This document shows, piece after piece, positions 18,218 through 26,530 of a DNA stretch of 64,000 nt. The stretch lies in the NCBI RefSeq assembly GCF_003351345.1, contig NZ_QQTO01000019.1, forward strand, positions 248,001 to 312,000, given 5' to 3'. A model generated the notes under the pieces. It made no database searches, had not been told where the DNA came from, and saw nothing but the letters and a program-made list of their open reading frames with translations. The stretch's first letter is position 1. Every line of letters starts with the position of its first letter. The DNA is from Allobosea caraganae (GTDB taxonomy: Bacteria > Pseudomonadota > Alphaproteobacteria > Rhizobiales > Beijerinckiaceae). Both the position numbers and the translations under genes were made by a program.

Positions 18218-18997
18218 TCAGAAGCTGCCCTTGAACACGCCGCCGTCGATCAGCAGGTTCTGGCCCGTGATGTAGCCGGCATGCGAGCTCGCCAGGAAGG
18301 CGCAGAGCTTGCCGAACTCCTCGCTGGTGCCGAAGCGCTTGGACGGGATCTCGGCGATGCGGTTCTTCGCCATCACCTCGGGCGTGATGCCCTCCAGGGC
18401 CGCCATCTTGCCGGTCGTTCCCCTGAGCCGGTCGGTGTCGAACATGCCGGGCAGCACGTTGTTGATGGTGACGTTGGCATGGGCGACCTCGCGGGAGACG
18501 CCGGCGAGGAAGGCGGTGAGGCCGGCGCGCGCGCCAGAGGAGACGTCGAGCCCGGTCAGCGGCGTCAGCACGGTCATCGAGGTGATGTTGATGATGCGGC
18601 CGAAATTGCGGGCGATCATGCTGTCGATGACGCGCTGGATCAGCTCGATCGGCGTCGCCATGTTCTGGATGACGCCGTCGAGCAGCGCCTCGCGCGAGAC
18701 GTCGCGGAAGTTCTTCGGCGGCGGGCCGCCATTGTTGTTGATCAGGATGTCGGGCTCGGGCGCCGCTGCCAGCAGGGCGTCCTGGCCGGCTTTGGTCGAG
18801 ACGTCGCCGACCACCGCGATGACCTTGGCGCCGTAGCTGGCACGAATCTGGCTGGCCGTCGCCTCAAGGGCAGCCGCGTCGCGGCCGTTGATCACGACAA
18901 TGCAGCCGGCTTCGGCCAGCGCCTCGGCGCAGCCGCGGCCCAATCCCTTGCTGGAGGCGCAAACAATGGCCGTACGGCCGGCAATTCCCAAATCCAT
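18218..18997 (-). CDS. SDR-family oxidoreductase lacking the usual Tyr-Lys pair
   Basis: A 259-residue Rossmann-fold protein. The nucleotide-binding loop CASSKGLGRG is near residues 12-21, and DVSTKAG and NNNGG follow as expected. The serine of the active site is present in INITSMTVL, but the segment aligned with the classical YxASK reads SSGARAG, so tyrosine and lysine are replaced by serine and arginine. This defines a distinct SDR subgroup, or a non-canonical or inactive enzyme. The start MDLGIAGRTAIV at 18997 has an AGGGA ribosome site. The gene is divergent from the metallophosphoesterase gene across 73 bp. Substrate unknown. Confidence 0.87.
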   Translation of the reverse strand: MDLGIAGRTAIVCASSKGLGRGCAEALAEAGCIVVINGRDAAALEATASQIRASYGAKVIAVVGDVSTKAGQDALLAAAPEPDILINNNGGPPPKNFRDVSREALLDGVIQNMATPIELIQRVIDSMIARNFGRIINITSMTVLTPLTGLDVSSGARAGLTAFLAGVSREVAHANVTINNVLPGMFDTDRLRGTTGKMAALEGITPEVMAKNRIAEIPSKRFGTSEEFGKLCAFLASSHAGYITGQNLLIDGGVFKGSF

Positions 18998-19070
18998 GGC
19001 GTTTTCCCTGAAGTTCCTGCGGTTCGGCCTGAGGCAAACCATGGATTCGGGCCTACGTCATCAAAGCGCA

Positions 19071-19955
19071 ATGCAAATCAGACACACGCCGCAAGCATCG
19101 CAACTGGATGGGCCAGCGGGCATGAGCGACGACGACGACGCCAAGCAGGTTCGCAGCATCTTCATCTCCGACCTGCATCTCGGCACGCGTGGTGCGCAGG
19201 CGGATCTCGTGCTCGAATTCCTGCGCTCCTACGACGCGCCGCAGATCTACCTGGTCGGCGACATCATCGACGGCTGGCGGCTGAAGAGCGGCTGGTACTT
19301 CCCGCAGGCGCATAACGACGTGATCCAGAAGCTGCTGCGCAAGGTGCGCAAGGGCTCGAAGCTGATCTACATCACCGGCAACCACGACGAGTTCCTGCGC
19401 GATTTCGCCGGCACCCAGTTCGGCGGCATCACCCTGGTCGACGACGTCATCCACGAGACCGCCGACGGCAAGCGCCTGCTGATCATCCATGGCGACCTGT
19501 TCGACCTCGTGGTGCGCAACGCCAAATGGCTCGCGCTGCTCGGCGACTGGGCCTACACGGTCGCGCTGGCCTCCAACACGGTCGTCAACAAGGTGCGCCG
19601 CCTGCTGCACCTGCCGCATTGGTCGCTCTCGGCCTGGGCCAAGCTCAAGGTCAAGAACGCGGTCAACTATATCGGCGAGTTCGAGACCTGCCTGGCGGCC
19701 GAGGCGCGCCGGCACGGCGCCGATGGCGTCGTCTGCGGCCATATCCACCATGCCGCGCATCGCCAGATCGACGGCCTGACCTATATCAACACCGGCGACT
19801 GGGTCGAAAGCTGCACCGCCGTGGTCGAGCACCATGACGGGCGCTTCGAGATCATCCGCTGGCCGCAATACCGGCTGAAGGGCGAGCCTCTGCCGGCGCC
19901 GGTCGCGCTGCCGGCACCGCGCTCCGAACCGGCATTGGTGAGCGAGGCCGCCTGA
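19071..19955 (+). CDS. Metallophosphoesterase, LpxH-like (UDP-2,3-diacylglucosamine diphosphatase family)
   Basis: A calcineurin-like phosphoesterase of up to 294 residues. All five metal motifs are visible: ISDLHLGTRG, VGDIIDGW, TGNHDEFLR, IIHGDLFD and CGHIHHAAH. LpxH cleaves UDP-diacylglucosamine in lipid A synthesis; many alphaproteobacteria use LpxI for this, so this copy may act on another membrane-lipid diphosphate. A second possible start is the ATG at 19122 (MSDDDDAKQ), 17 codons in, which begins closer to the conserved domain; the choice is uncertain. The stop overlaps the start of the glycosyltransferase gene by one base, so the two are coupled. Confidence 0.87.
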   Translation: MQIRHTPQASQLDGPAGMSDDDDAKQVRSIFISDLHLGTRGAQADLVLEFLRSYDAPQIYLVGDIIDGWRLKSGWYFPQAHNDVIQKLLRKVRKGSKLIYITGNHDEFLRDFAGTQFGGITLVDDVIHETADGKRLLIIHGDLFDLVVRNAKWLALLGDWAYTVALASNTVVNKVRRLLHLPHWSLSAWAKLKVKNAVNYIGEFETCLAAEARRHGADGVVCGHIHHAAHRQIDGLTYINTGDWVESCTAVVEHHDGRFEIIRWPQYRLKGEPLPAPVALPAPRSEPALVSEAA

Positions 19956-21037
19956 TGCGCGTCCTGATCGCGACGGACGCCTGGCGCCCCCAGATCAACG
20001 GGGTCGTGCGGTCTCTGGAGCGGATGTACGAGGCGGGGCCGGCCCATGGCGTGACCCCGCAGATGCTGACGCCGGAAGGGTTCTGGCAGATCGGCCTGCC
20101 GTCCTACCCGGATATCAGGCTGGCGCTGGCGACGCGTAGGGCGATCTCCAAGCGCATCGCCGAGTTCAAGCCCGACCATATCCACATCGCGACCGAGGGG
20201 CCGATCGGCTGGCTGACGCGCGCCGTCTGCCTCGCCCAGAAGCGCACGTTCACGACGAGCTACCACACCCGCTTCCCGCAATATGTCGCGGCGCGCTGGC
20301 CGATTCCCGAGAGCTGGAGCTACCGCTTCCTGCGCCGCTTCCATGGCCCGGCCGCCGGCGTGATGGTCTCGACGGCGACGGTCGAGGCCGAGCTCGAGCA
20401 GCACGGCTTCGAGCGCATCCTGCGCTGGGGCCGCGGCGTCGACCTCGCGCTGTTCCACCCGCGCCCGGTGAGCGTGCTCGACCTGCCGCGGCCGATCTTC
20501 CTCAGCGTCGGGCGGGTCGCGGTCGAGAAGAACCTCGAGGCGTTCCTGTCGCTGAGACTTCCTGGAAGCAAGGTCGTGGTCGGCGACGGGCCGGCGCGGG
20601 CCGACCTGCAGCGCGCCTTCCCGGACGTGACCTTCCTGGGCACGCGCGAGGGCGAGGACCTGGCCTCGATCTACGCCTCCTCGGACGTCTTCGTCTTTCC
20701 GAGCCTGACCGACACGTTCGGCATCGTGCTGCTGGAGGCGGCAGCGAGCGGCTTGCCGGTCGCGGCCTTCCCGGTGCAGGGGCCGAGCGACGTCTTCGCC
20801 GGGAGCGGGGCTGCGGTGCTGGACGAGGACCTGCGCGGCGCGGCGCTCGCGGCCCTGCGGATTCCGCGCGAGACCTGCCTCGAACTCGCGTCCGGCTATA
20901 GCTGGCAGAGCAGCGCCGACCAGTTCTACGGCCACATCTTCCGCATCGCGCAGCAGGCCCGCCAGGCCCAGAACGTCACAACCTTCGCGACCGTCCATGC
21001 CGAGGAAGGGCCGGCGCGGGAGCGGCTGCGGGCTTGA
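19955..21037 (+). CDS. Glycosyltransferase family 4 (GT-B fold)
   Basis: A 360-residue glycosyltransferase. It opens with MRVLIATDAWRPQINGVVRSLERM, the glycine-poor acceptor loop typical of mannosyl- and lipid-directed GT4 enzymes, then has HIHIATEGPIGW, TSYHTRFPQYV, and the donor-site region SVGRVAVEKNLEAFL and DVFVFPSLTDTFGIVLLEAAASGLPV, which includes the E-x7-E motif. With the overlapping phosphoesterase gene it likely forms a two-step module for a glycolipid. Its last 62 bases overlap the end of the convergent kef gene, so the two C-termini are encoded on opposite strands of the same DNA. Confidence 0.9.
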   Translation: MRVLIATDAWRPQINGVVRSLERMYEAGPAHGVTPQMLTPEGFWQIGLPSYPDIRLALATRRAISKRIAEFKPDHIHIATEGPIGWLTRAVCLAQKRTFTTSYHTRFPQYVAARWPIPESWSYRFLRRFHGPAAGVMVSTATVEAELEQHGFERILRWGRGVDLALFHPRPVSVLDLPRPIFLSVGRVAVEKNLEAFLSLRLPGSKVVVGDGPARADLQRAFPDVTFLGTREGEDLASIYASSDVFVFPSLTDTFGIVLLEAAASGLPVAAFPVQGPSDVFAGSGAAVLDEDLRGAALAALRIPRETCLELASGYSWQSSADQFYGHIFRIAQQARQAQNVTTFATVHAEEGPARERLRA

Positions 21038-22763
21038 GCTCGCGCCGGAAGACGTCGCGCCGCTCATGGATCGAGGCGATGACGAGGCCCATCGGCACGC
21101 CCAGGCCGACCAGCGCAGCTTCTGAAAGCTGCAGGCTGGCCTCGATGGTTTCCGGCACCGCGTCGTTGACGCCGAGCTCGTAGAGATGGCGGGCATGGCC
21201 CGCGTCGCGGGCGCGGGCGACGATGATCAGGTCGGGCCCGAGCGCCCGCGCGGCCCGCACGATCTCGTCCACGGCCTTGCCGGTGTCGATGGTGACGATC
21301 AGCGCGCTGGCGCCGTCGATGCCGCAGAGCTTGAGGAAGTCGGGCTTGGTCGCGTCGCCGAAGAAGGCGGGCCGGCCGGCGCGGCGCTGGCTGGCGACGA
21401 GGGTCGGATTCGAGTCGACTGCGATATAGGGCTTGTTGTGCTCTTCGAGCATGGCGCCGACGAGGCGCCCGACGCGACCGCAACCGACGACGATGGCGCG
21501 GTTGGCGTGGTCGTCCGGCGGCAGGATCTTTGCCTCTTCCGGGAGGGCGACGGGCTTTGCCAGCTTGGCCGCGAGGTTGCGCGCCATCTTCGCGCAGAGC
21601 GGCAAGGTCACCATGGTCAGCGAGACTGCGGCCAGGACGAGGCTGACCGCATCCTGGCCGATCAGCTTGGCGCCGGCTGCGGCATTGAGCATCACGAAGG
21701 CGAACTCGCCGCCCGGGCCGATCATGATCGCGGTCTCGATCGCGGTCGCGGCCGAGAGCTTGAACAGGCGGGACAGGCCGAAGACGATCGCCGCCTTGGC
21801 GGCGACGAGGCCGATGGCGATGCCGATGATGGCGAAGGGCTGGGCGGCGATCTGGGCCGGGTCGATGCCCATGCCGACCGTCAGGAAGAAGACGCCGATC
21901 AGCAGCGACTTGAACGGCTCGACCGTGACCTCGATGGCGCGGCGATATTCCGTCTCCGCCAGCAGCAGCCCGGCGATGAAGGCCCCTAAGCCCATCGACA
22001 GCCCCGCCGTCGCGGCGATCAGGCCGGTGCCGAGCGCGGTCAGCAGCGTCGCCGCCATGAAGCTCTCGGAACTGTCGGTCGTGGCGACCAGGCGGAACAG
22101 CGGGCGCAGCGCGAGCCGGCCGATCACGACGATACCAGCAATGGCGGCGAAGGCCTGCACGCCCGCCTGCGCCAGGCCGGCCAGCAGCGAGCCGCCGTTC
22201 TGGGCGCCGAGCACGCTGATCAGGAAGAGCAGCGGGATGACGGCGATGTCCTGGCAGAGCAGCACCGCGAAGCTGGCGCGGCCGGCCGAGGAGGTCATGC
22301 GACGCCTGGCCGAGAGCAATTCGACCACGATCGCGGTGGAGGACAGGGCGAGGCCGAAGCCGATGATCAGCGCCGCCGCTGCCGGCTGCCCGAGCATGTA
22401 GGCGACGGCGCCGATCAGGCCGGCGGAGAGCGCGACCTGGCCGAGGCCGAGCCCGAAGACGAGCCGGCGCATCGTCATCAGGCGCTCGAACGACATCTCC
22501 AGCCCGATGACGAAGAGCAGGAAGGCGACGCCGAGCTCGGCCGGGCCGGCGAGCGCGTCCGGGCTGGAGACCGTGATGGTGCGCAGCAGGGGAATCGACG
22601 AGACCAGCCCGCCCAGTCCGAACGGGCCGAGCAGCGCGCCGCAGGCCATGAAGGCGACGACCGAGTTGATCTTGAAGCTCTTGGCGAAGGGCACGATGAC
22701 GCCCGCCGTGGCCAGCACGACCGCGGCGTCCTTGAAGAGCGAAGGGTCGACTGCGGTGGCCAA
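20976..22763 (-). CDS. Kef-type monovalent cation:proton antiporter with TrkA-N domain (CPA2)
   Basis: A 595-residue membrane antiporter. Residues 10-390 hold about 12-13 helices of the sodium/hydrogen exchanger family, with ELGVAFLLFVIGLEMSF, LALSSTAIVVELLSARR and LCQDIAVIPLLFLIS. Residues 415-530 form a cytoplasmic TrkA-N (RCK) domain with the Rossmann loop VVGCGRVGRLV and FFGDATKPDFL. It probably mediates potassium efflux in exchange for protons, as KefB/KefC do; the regulatory nucleotide or glutathione site cannot be judged. The stop overlaps the convergent glycosyltransferase by 62 bp. The start faces the MoxR gene across 162 bp. Confidence 0.9.
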   Translation of the reverse strand: MATAVDPSLFKDAAVVLATAGVIVPFAKSFKINSVVAFMACGALLGPFGLGGLVSSIPLLRTITVSSPDALAGPAELGVAFLLFVIGLEMSFERLMTMRRLVFGLGLGQVALSAGLIGAVAYMLGQPAAAALIIGFGLALSSTAIVVELLSARRRMTSSAGRASFAVLLCQDIAVIPLLFLISVLGAQNGGSLLAGLAQAGVQAFAAIAGIVVIGRLALRPLFRLVATTDSSESFMAATLLTALGTGLIAATAGLSMGLGAFIAGLLLAETEYRRAIEVTVEPFKSLLIGVFFLTVGMGIDPAQIAAQPFAIIGIAIGLVAAKAAIVFGLSRLFKLSAATAIETAIMIGPGGEFAFVMLNAAAGAKLIGQDAVSLVLAAVSLTMVTLPLCAKMARNLAAKLAKPVALPEEAKILPPDDHANRAIVVGCGRVGRLVGAMLEEHNKPYIAVDSNPTLVASQRRAGRPAFFGDATKPDFLKLCGIDGASALIVTIDTGKAVDEIVRAARALGPDLIIVARARDAGHARHLYELGVNDAVPETIEASLQLSEAALVGLGVPMGLVIASIHERRDVFRRELKPAAAPAPALPRHGRSRRL

Positions 22764-22925
22764 AGCTATCCTCGCGCTGATTCCGGAAGTGATTCAACTT
22801 TGTGGTCCAAGGCCTTGCAGTACAAGCAATAGCTTGCCCGGAGCCGAAGAAATCTGCGCCCGGAAACCTTGCGGCGACCGATGCCGGCCCGTAGCCTTTG
22901 CGCTCAGATGTCCGAAAGGCCCTTC

Positions 22926-23771
22926 ATGCGTTTTGCCGGTACCGAAAACTACGTCGCCACCGAGGACCTCACCGTCGCCGTCAACGCCGCGATCCGGCTG
23001 GAACGGCCGCTCCTGGTCAAGGGCGAACCGGGCACCGGCAAGACCGTGCTGGCGGAAGAGATCGCAGCCGCGCTGAAGGCGCCGCTGATCACCTGGCACA
23101 TCAAGTCGACGACCAAGGCGCAGCAGGGGCTCTATGAATACGACGCGGTCAGCCGGCTGCGCGACAGCCAGCTCGGCGATCCGCGCGTCTCCGACATCGC
23201 CCACTACATTAAGCGCGGCAAGCTCTGGGAGGCCTTCGTCTCGCCGGAGCGCCCGGTGCTGCTGATCGACGAGATCGACAAGGCCGATATCGAGTTCCCG
23301 AACGACTTGCTGCTCGAGCTCGACCGCATGGAGTTCCATGTCTACGAGACCGGCGAGACCATCCGTGCGGTGCGGCGCCCGGTGATGATCATCACCTCCA
23401 ACAACGAGAAGGAGCTGCCCGACGCCTTCCTGCGCCGCTGCTTCTTCCACTACATCCGCTTCCCCGACGCGGAGACGATGCAGGCGATCGTCGAGGTGCA
23501 TTTCCCCGGCATCAAGAAGCGGCTGATGGAGGAGGCTCTGCGCCTGTTCTTCGAGGTGCGCGAGGTGCCCGGCATCAAGAAGAAGCCCTCGACCTCGGAG
23601 CTGCTCGACTGGCTGAAGCTGCTCGTCGCCGAGGATATCGGGCCTGAGGTGCTGCGCGAGCGCGACCCGCGCAAGCTGATCCCGCCGCTGCACGGCGCGC
23701 TGCTGAAGAACGAGCAGGATGTCAGCCTGTTCGAAAAGCTCGCGTTCATGGTGCGGCGGGAGAGTAGGTGA
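22926..23771 (+). CDS. MoxR-family AAA+ ATPase
   Basis: A 281-residue AAA+ ATPase. Walker A is GEPGTGKT (about residues 35-42), Walker B LLIDEIDKAD, and the sensor-1 segment IITSNNEKELPDAFLRRCFFHYIRFP. MoxR proteins act as chaperones that insert cofactors or mature complexes, usually with a partner that has a von Willebrand A domain. No such partner gene is adjacent, and the downstream strand switches, so its client is unknown. The start at 22926 is favoured by GAAAGG seven bases upstream; two earlier in-frame ATGs (22881, 22908) would add a non-conserved leader. Confidence 0.88.
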   Translation: MRFAGTENYVATEDLTVAVNAAIRLERPLLVKGEPGTGKTVLAEEIAAALKAPLITWHIKSTTKAQQGLYEYDAVSRLRDSQLGDPRVSDIAHYIKRGKLWEAFVSPERPVLLIDEIDKADIEFPNDLLLELDRMEFHVYETGETIRAVRRPVMIITSNNEKELPDAFLRRCFFHYIRFPDAETMQAIVEVHFPGIKKRLMEEALRLFFEVREVPGIKKKPSTSELLDWLKLLVAEDIGPEVLRERDPRKLIPPLHGALLKNEQDVSLFEKLAFMVRRESR

Positions 23772-23800
23772 GCCGGATAGGGCGCGGGAGAGCCTCTCCC

Positions 23801-23876
23801 CGTCATTGCGAGCGTAGCGAAGCAATCCAGGGGAGTGCGTGAGGCCCTGGATTGCTTCGCTACGCTCGCAATGACG
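23801..23876. repeat. Perfect 32-bp inverted repeat (foldback element)
   Basis: The arms 23801-23832 and 23845-23876 are exact complements over 32 bases, with a 12-base loop. The arm reads CGTCATTGCGAGCGTAGCGA and continues to CCAGGG. Elements of this core (CGTCATTGCGAGCGTAGCGAAG) are scattered in many bacterial genomes. It lies between the convergent moxR and ABA4-like genes, so it may also terminate both transcripts. Confidence 0.9.
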
Positions 23877-23889
23877 ATCGGAGACGGTC

Positions 23890-25146
23890 CTAACTCAACC
23901 CGAAGAGCGGCCGCGCATTCAGCGCCGCCACCAAGGCCATCATCGTCACCGCAGCATAAGCAGCCGAGAACAGCCCGACCGCGGCAGTTCCCAGCCGCGG
24001 CTGATGCGTCACGAGCCAGACCAGCAGGCCGAAGGCCGGGATGATCTGCAACGCGTGCAGCCCGAGAAAATGCGCGACGCGCAAATCGCCGATCGCAAGC
24101 GACCAGCCGAAGAGCGGCAGCGTCGCGTGTCCGGCCGGCACAGTGCCGACGAAATGACTGCCATTGCCAGAGAGAGCGGCGCCGCTGACGAGGCCGAGGA
24201 TGCAGGTCAGCGCGAAGCCGATGACCAGTGACCAGCGCAGCGCCGGGGCGAGCGGGGTGGCGTCGCGGCGGGCAAGGCCATAGGCGAGCACGCCCGAGCC
24301 GAGCGTGATCATCACCGCGCCGATGCCCATGGCGCCGTAGAGCGTCGCGTCGAGCCAGGTTGCGACGTTGTAGTGCGAGGCCTCGGCGCGCGAGGCGCGC
24401 CAGCCGATATAGGCGACTTCGAGGAAGCCGGGCACGACCACGCCCCAGAAGGCGTAACGGCCGAGCCGGGAGGCCTGGAAGGCTTTGCTCGTGAGCGGAA
24501 GGGCAAGCGCCAGCGTCAGGAAGTAGAGGACGAGCGAGGCCTCGAATTTCAGCGGCTTCGTCCAGACGCTGGTGTCCTGGAACAGGCGCTGGTCGATGGC
24601 GTAGGCGAGGGCGGTCGGCAGCATCAGCGCAAGCATGGCAAGGCCGGCCGCCGTCAGGCGCGGGTCCAGCTCCAGCGCGCGGAGCCAGGCGGGCAGATGA
24701 GCCTGGAGGCGGGCGATGCGGTCGTTGCGGCTGGTCCGGATGCTTGCCCTGAGGATGAGGAATGCAAGGTAGCCGATCGGCCCGAACAGGAAGGTCGCGA
24801 GTAGTACCGGCACGTTCTGCCAGTGCGGGATCGCCTCCTCCTGTGCGCGGCGCAGGATCCAGTTGCCGAGGAAGAGGTCGAAGGCGAGGTAGTGCAGCCA
24901 GCCGGCCAGCAGCAGCGGCTTCGAGTCGAACAGGGTCGCGACAGCGTCGAGCGAGGAGAAGCCGCCCTTGGCCTCGTGCCAGTAGACCGCGATGAGAACG
25001 AAATAGCCTAGGGAGAGCGTGGCCGGGATCGCTGTGCCCGCGAGCAGTTCGGAGACGCCGCGCCAGCGCGGCAGCAGGATCAGGCTGAGCCAGCCCAGCA
25101 CTGCAAGCTGCGAGCCGAGGGCGAAGGCAGCATCGAGCGTCGGCAT
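23890..25146 (-). CDS. ABA4-like (DUF4281) membrane protein with a second membrane domain
   Basis: A 418-residue protein with about eleven hydrophobic helices. Residues 1-140 match the ABA4-like family: LFDSKPLLLAGWLHYLAFDLFLGNWILRRAQEE and a LLATFLFGPIGYLAFLILR end. In plants ABA4 is needed for neoxanthin formation; the bacterial role is unknown. The C-terminal 250 residues are a separate polytopic domain with no recognised family. The start at 25146 has GGAGG eight bases upstream and is preferred to an ATG 15 bases earlier that has none. The divergent tetR-type gene and several dyads between them imply that this is its target. Confidence 0.8.
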   Translation of the reverse strand: MPTLDAAFALGSQLAVLGWLSLILLPRWRGVSELLAGTAIPATLSLGYFVLIAVYWHEAKGGFSSLDAVATLFDSKPLLLAGWLHYLAFDLFLGNWILRRAQEEAIPHWQNVPVLLATFLFGPIGYLAFLILRASIRTSRNDRIARLQAHLPAWLRALELDPRLTAAGLAMLALMLPTALAYAIDQRLFQDTSVWTKPLKFEASLVLYFLTLALALPLTSKAFQASRLGRYAFWGVVVPGFLEVAYIGWRASRAEASHYNVATWLDATLYGAMGIGAVMITLGSGVLAYGLARRDATPLAPALRWSLVIGFALTCILGLVSGAALSGNGSHFVGTVPAGHATLPLFGWSLAIGDLRVAHFLGLHALQIIPAFGLLVWLVTHQPRLGTAAVGLFSAAYAAVTMMALVAALNARPLFGLS

Positions 25147-25164
25147 GGGGAGCGCCTCCATTTA

Positions 25165-25234
25165 AACGCTGTTAAGTTGCGGTACTCGGGTAAATCGGTA
25201 TCTTGACGTCGTCAAGATTTATTTTGACAGCGTT
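25165..25234. promoter_or_regulatory. Divergent operator region for the TetR-type regulator
   Basis: Three elements lie between the divergent genes. A perfect palindrome with 9-bp arms, ATCTTGACG-T-CGTCAAGAT, occupies 25200-25218. The 8-mer AACGCTGT at 25165-25172 recurs inverted as ACAGCGTT at 25227-25234. The paired 8-mers flank the central palindrome, one beside each gene start, which fits autoregulation and control of the ABA4-like gene. Confidence 0.6.
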
Positions 25235-25251
25235 CAGATTATGGGCCGCTG

Positions 25252-25938
25252 ATGACGAGGGCTGGGGCAAAGGCAGTGCGGGCGGGGTATCATCATGGCG
25301 ATCTGCGCCAGGCGCTGATCGATGCGGCCGAGGCGGTGCTGGCCGAGAAGGGCGTCGGCGGCTTCACCTTGCGCGAATGCGCCCGCCGGGCCGGGGTCTC
25401 GCCGGCCGCGCCGGCGCATCATTTCGGCAACCTCACCGGCTTGCTGACCGCGATCGCGACGCTCGGCTTCGACGGGCTCTCGGGCGCAATGGACGCGGCG
25501 GCGGAGGCTGCGACGCAAGCGGGCGGCAGCCGCCTGCGCGCCATCGGCGAGGCCTATCTCGCGACGGCGCTGGCGCGGCCGGGGCGGTTTCGCGTCGTCT
25601 TCGGCCAGATGGGGCTGAACGGGGAGGATCCTGATTTCAAGCAGGCGTCGGCGCGGGCCTTCAGCATCCTGGTGCGGGAGACGCGGGCCGAGCTGCCGCA
25701 GGACCAGGGCGAGGACGACCTGTTCTCGCGGCTGCCGCCGAGCTTCGCCGGCGATCCCGACCTTGCCGAGATCCTGCTCGTCTGGTCGGTGACGCATGGC
25801 TTCACCACGCTGCTGCTCGACGGCCAGCTCGATTTCCTCGCCGGCACCGCCGGGCGCGAGGCGCTGTTGAAGCTCCATTCCGAGCGGCTCGTGGTGCTGC
25901 TGATCTCGGCGCTGCGATCGAGCGATCCATCCGCGTAG
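25252..25938 (+). CDS. TetR/AcrR-family transcriptional regulator
   Basis: A 228-residue repressor-type protein. The DNA-binding domain is residues 10-60 (YHHGDLRQALIDAAEAVLAEKGVGGFTLRECARRAGVSPAAPAHHFGN), with the recognition helix in SPAAPAHHFG. The C-terminal ligand domain has VTHGFTTLLLDGQL, the WHG-type signature of one TetR subgroup. It is transcribed away from the ABA4-like gene; the 105-bp spacer contains a 19-bp palindrome and two inverted 8-mers that are good operator candidates. The ATG at 25252 has no clear ribosome site, so a leaderless or weakly translated message is possible. Confidence 0.9.
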   Translation: MTRAGAKAVRAGYHHGDLRQALIDAAEAVLAEKGVGGFTLRECARRAGVSPAAPAHHFGNLTGLLTAIATLGFDGLSGAMDAAAEAATQAGGSRLRAIGEAYLATALARPGRFRVVFGQMGLNGEDPDFKQASARAFSILVRETRAELPQDQGEDDLFSRLPPSFAGDPDLAEILLVWSVTHGFTTLLLDGQLDFLAGTAGREALLKLHSERLVVLLISALRSSDPSA

Positions 25939-25977
25939 GGCCTCGTAAAAGTGCGGGCACGTGTTTAGGTTCGAGCC

Positions 25978-26505
25978 ATGCGACGCCTCCTGCTCCTGCG
26001 CCACGCCAAATCGAATTGGCCCTCCGGGGTCGCCGACCGGGAGCGGCCGCTGGCGGCGCGCGGACGCGAGGCCGCCCCACTGATGGGGCGCTATCTCGCC
26101 GAAGAATTGCTGCTGCCCGATCTCGCGCTGGTCTCGCCTGCCAGACGCACGGTCGAGACCTGGGAATTGGTCCGGCCGATGCTGCCGGAGCGGCCGGGAA
26201 GCCATCTTGAGCCGCGCATCTACGAGGCCAAGCCGGAGCGGCTGCTGCAGGTGGTGCAGGAGACCGAGCCGCAGGTCCGCACCTTGCTTATGATCGGCCA
26301 TAATCCCGGCTTCGAGGAGCTGGCAGCGAGCCTGACCGGCCATGGCGACCGCTATGCGTCGGCGCGGATGGCGCAGAAATATCCGACCTGTGGGCTCGCG
26401 GTGCTCGACTTTGCCGTCGAGGACTGGCGCGACGTTGCGGTGCGCGGGGGCCGCCTGGATCGTTTCGTAACGCCGGCATCTTTGGGCGAGGGGCCGGACG
26501 AGTGA
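25978..26505 (+). CDS. Histidine phosphatase family protein (SixA-like)
   Basis: A 175-residue phosphoglycerate-mutase-fold phosphatase. The catalytic histidine is H9 in LLLLRHAKSNWP (the RHA motif), the second conserved Arg is in SPARRTVETWE, and the late catalytic His is in LLMIGHNPGFEELA. This is the SixA type, whose E. coli member removes phosphate from the histidine of phosphotransfer proteins. It starts 39 bp after tetR and ends 25 bp before ycjX, so it may belong to either transcription unit. Length is close to that of SixA. Confidence 0.87.
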   Translation: MRRLLLLRHAKSNWPSGVADRERPLAARGREAAPLMGRYLAEELLLPDLALVSPARRTVETWELVRPMLPERPGSHLEPRIYEAKPERLLQVVQETEPQVRTLLMIGHNPGFEELAASLTGHGDRYASARMAQKYPTCGLAVLDFAVEDWRDVAVRGGRLDRFVTPASLGEGPDE

Positions 26506-26530
26506 GCGCCGCCTCGGCCATTCTGTTCGC

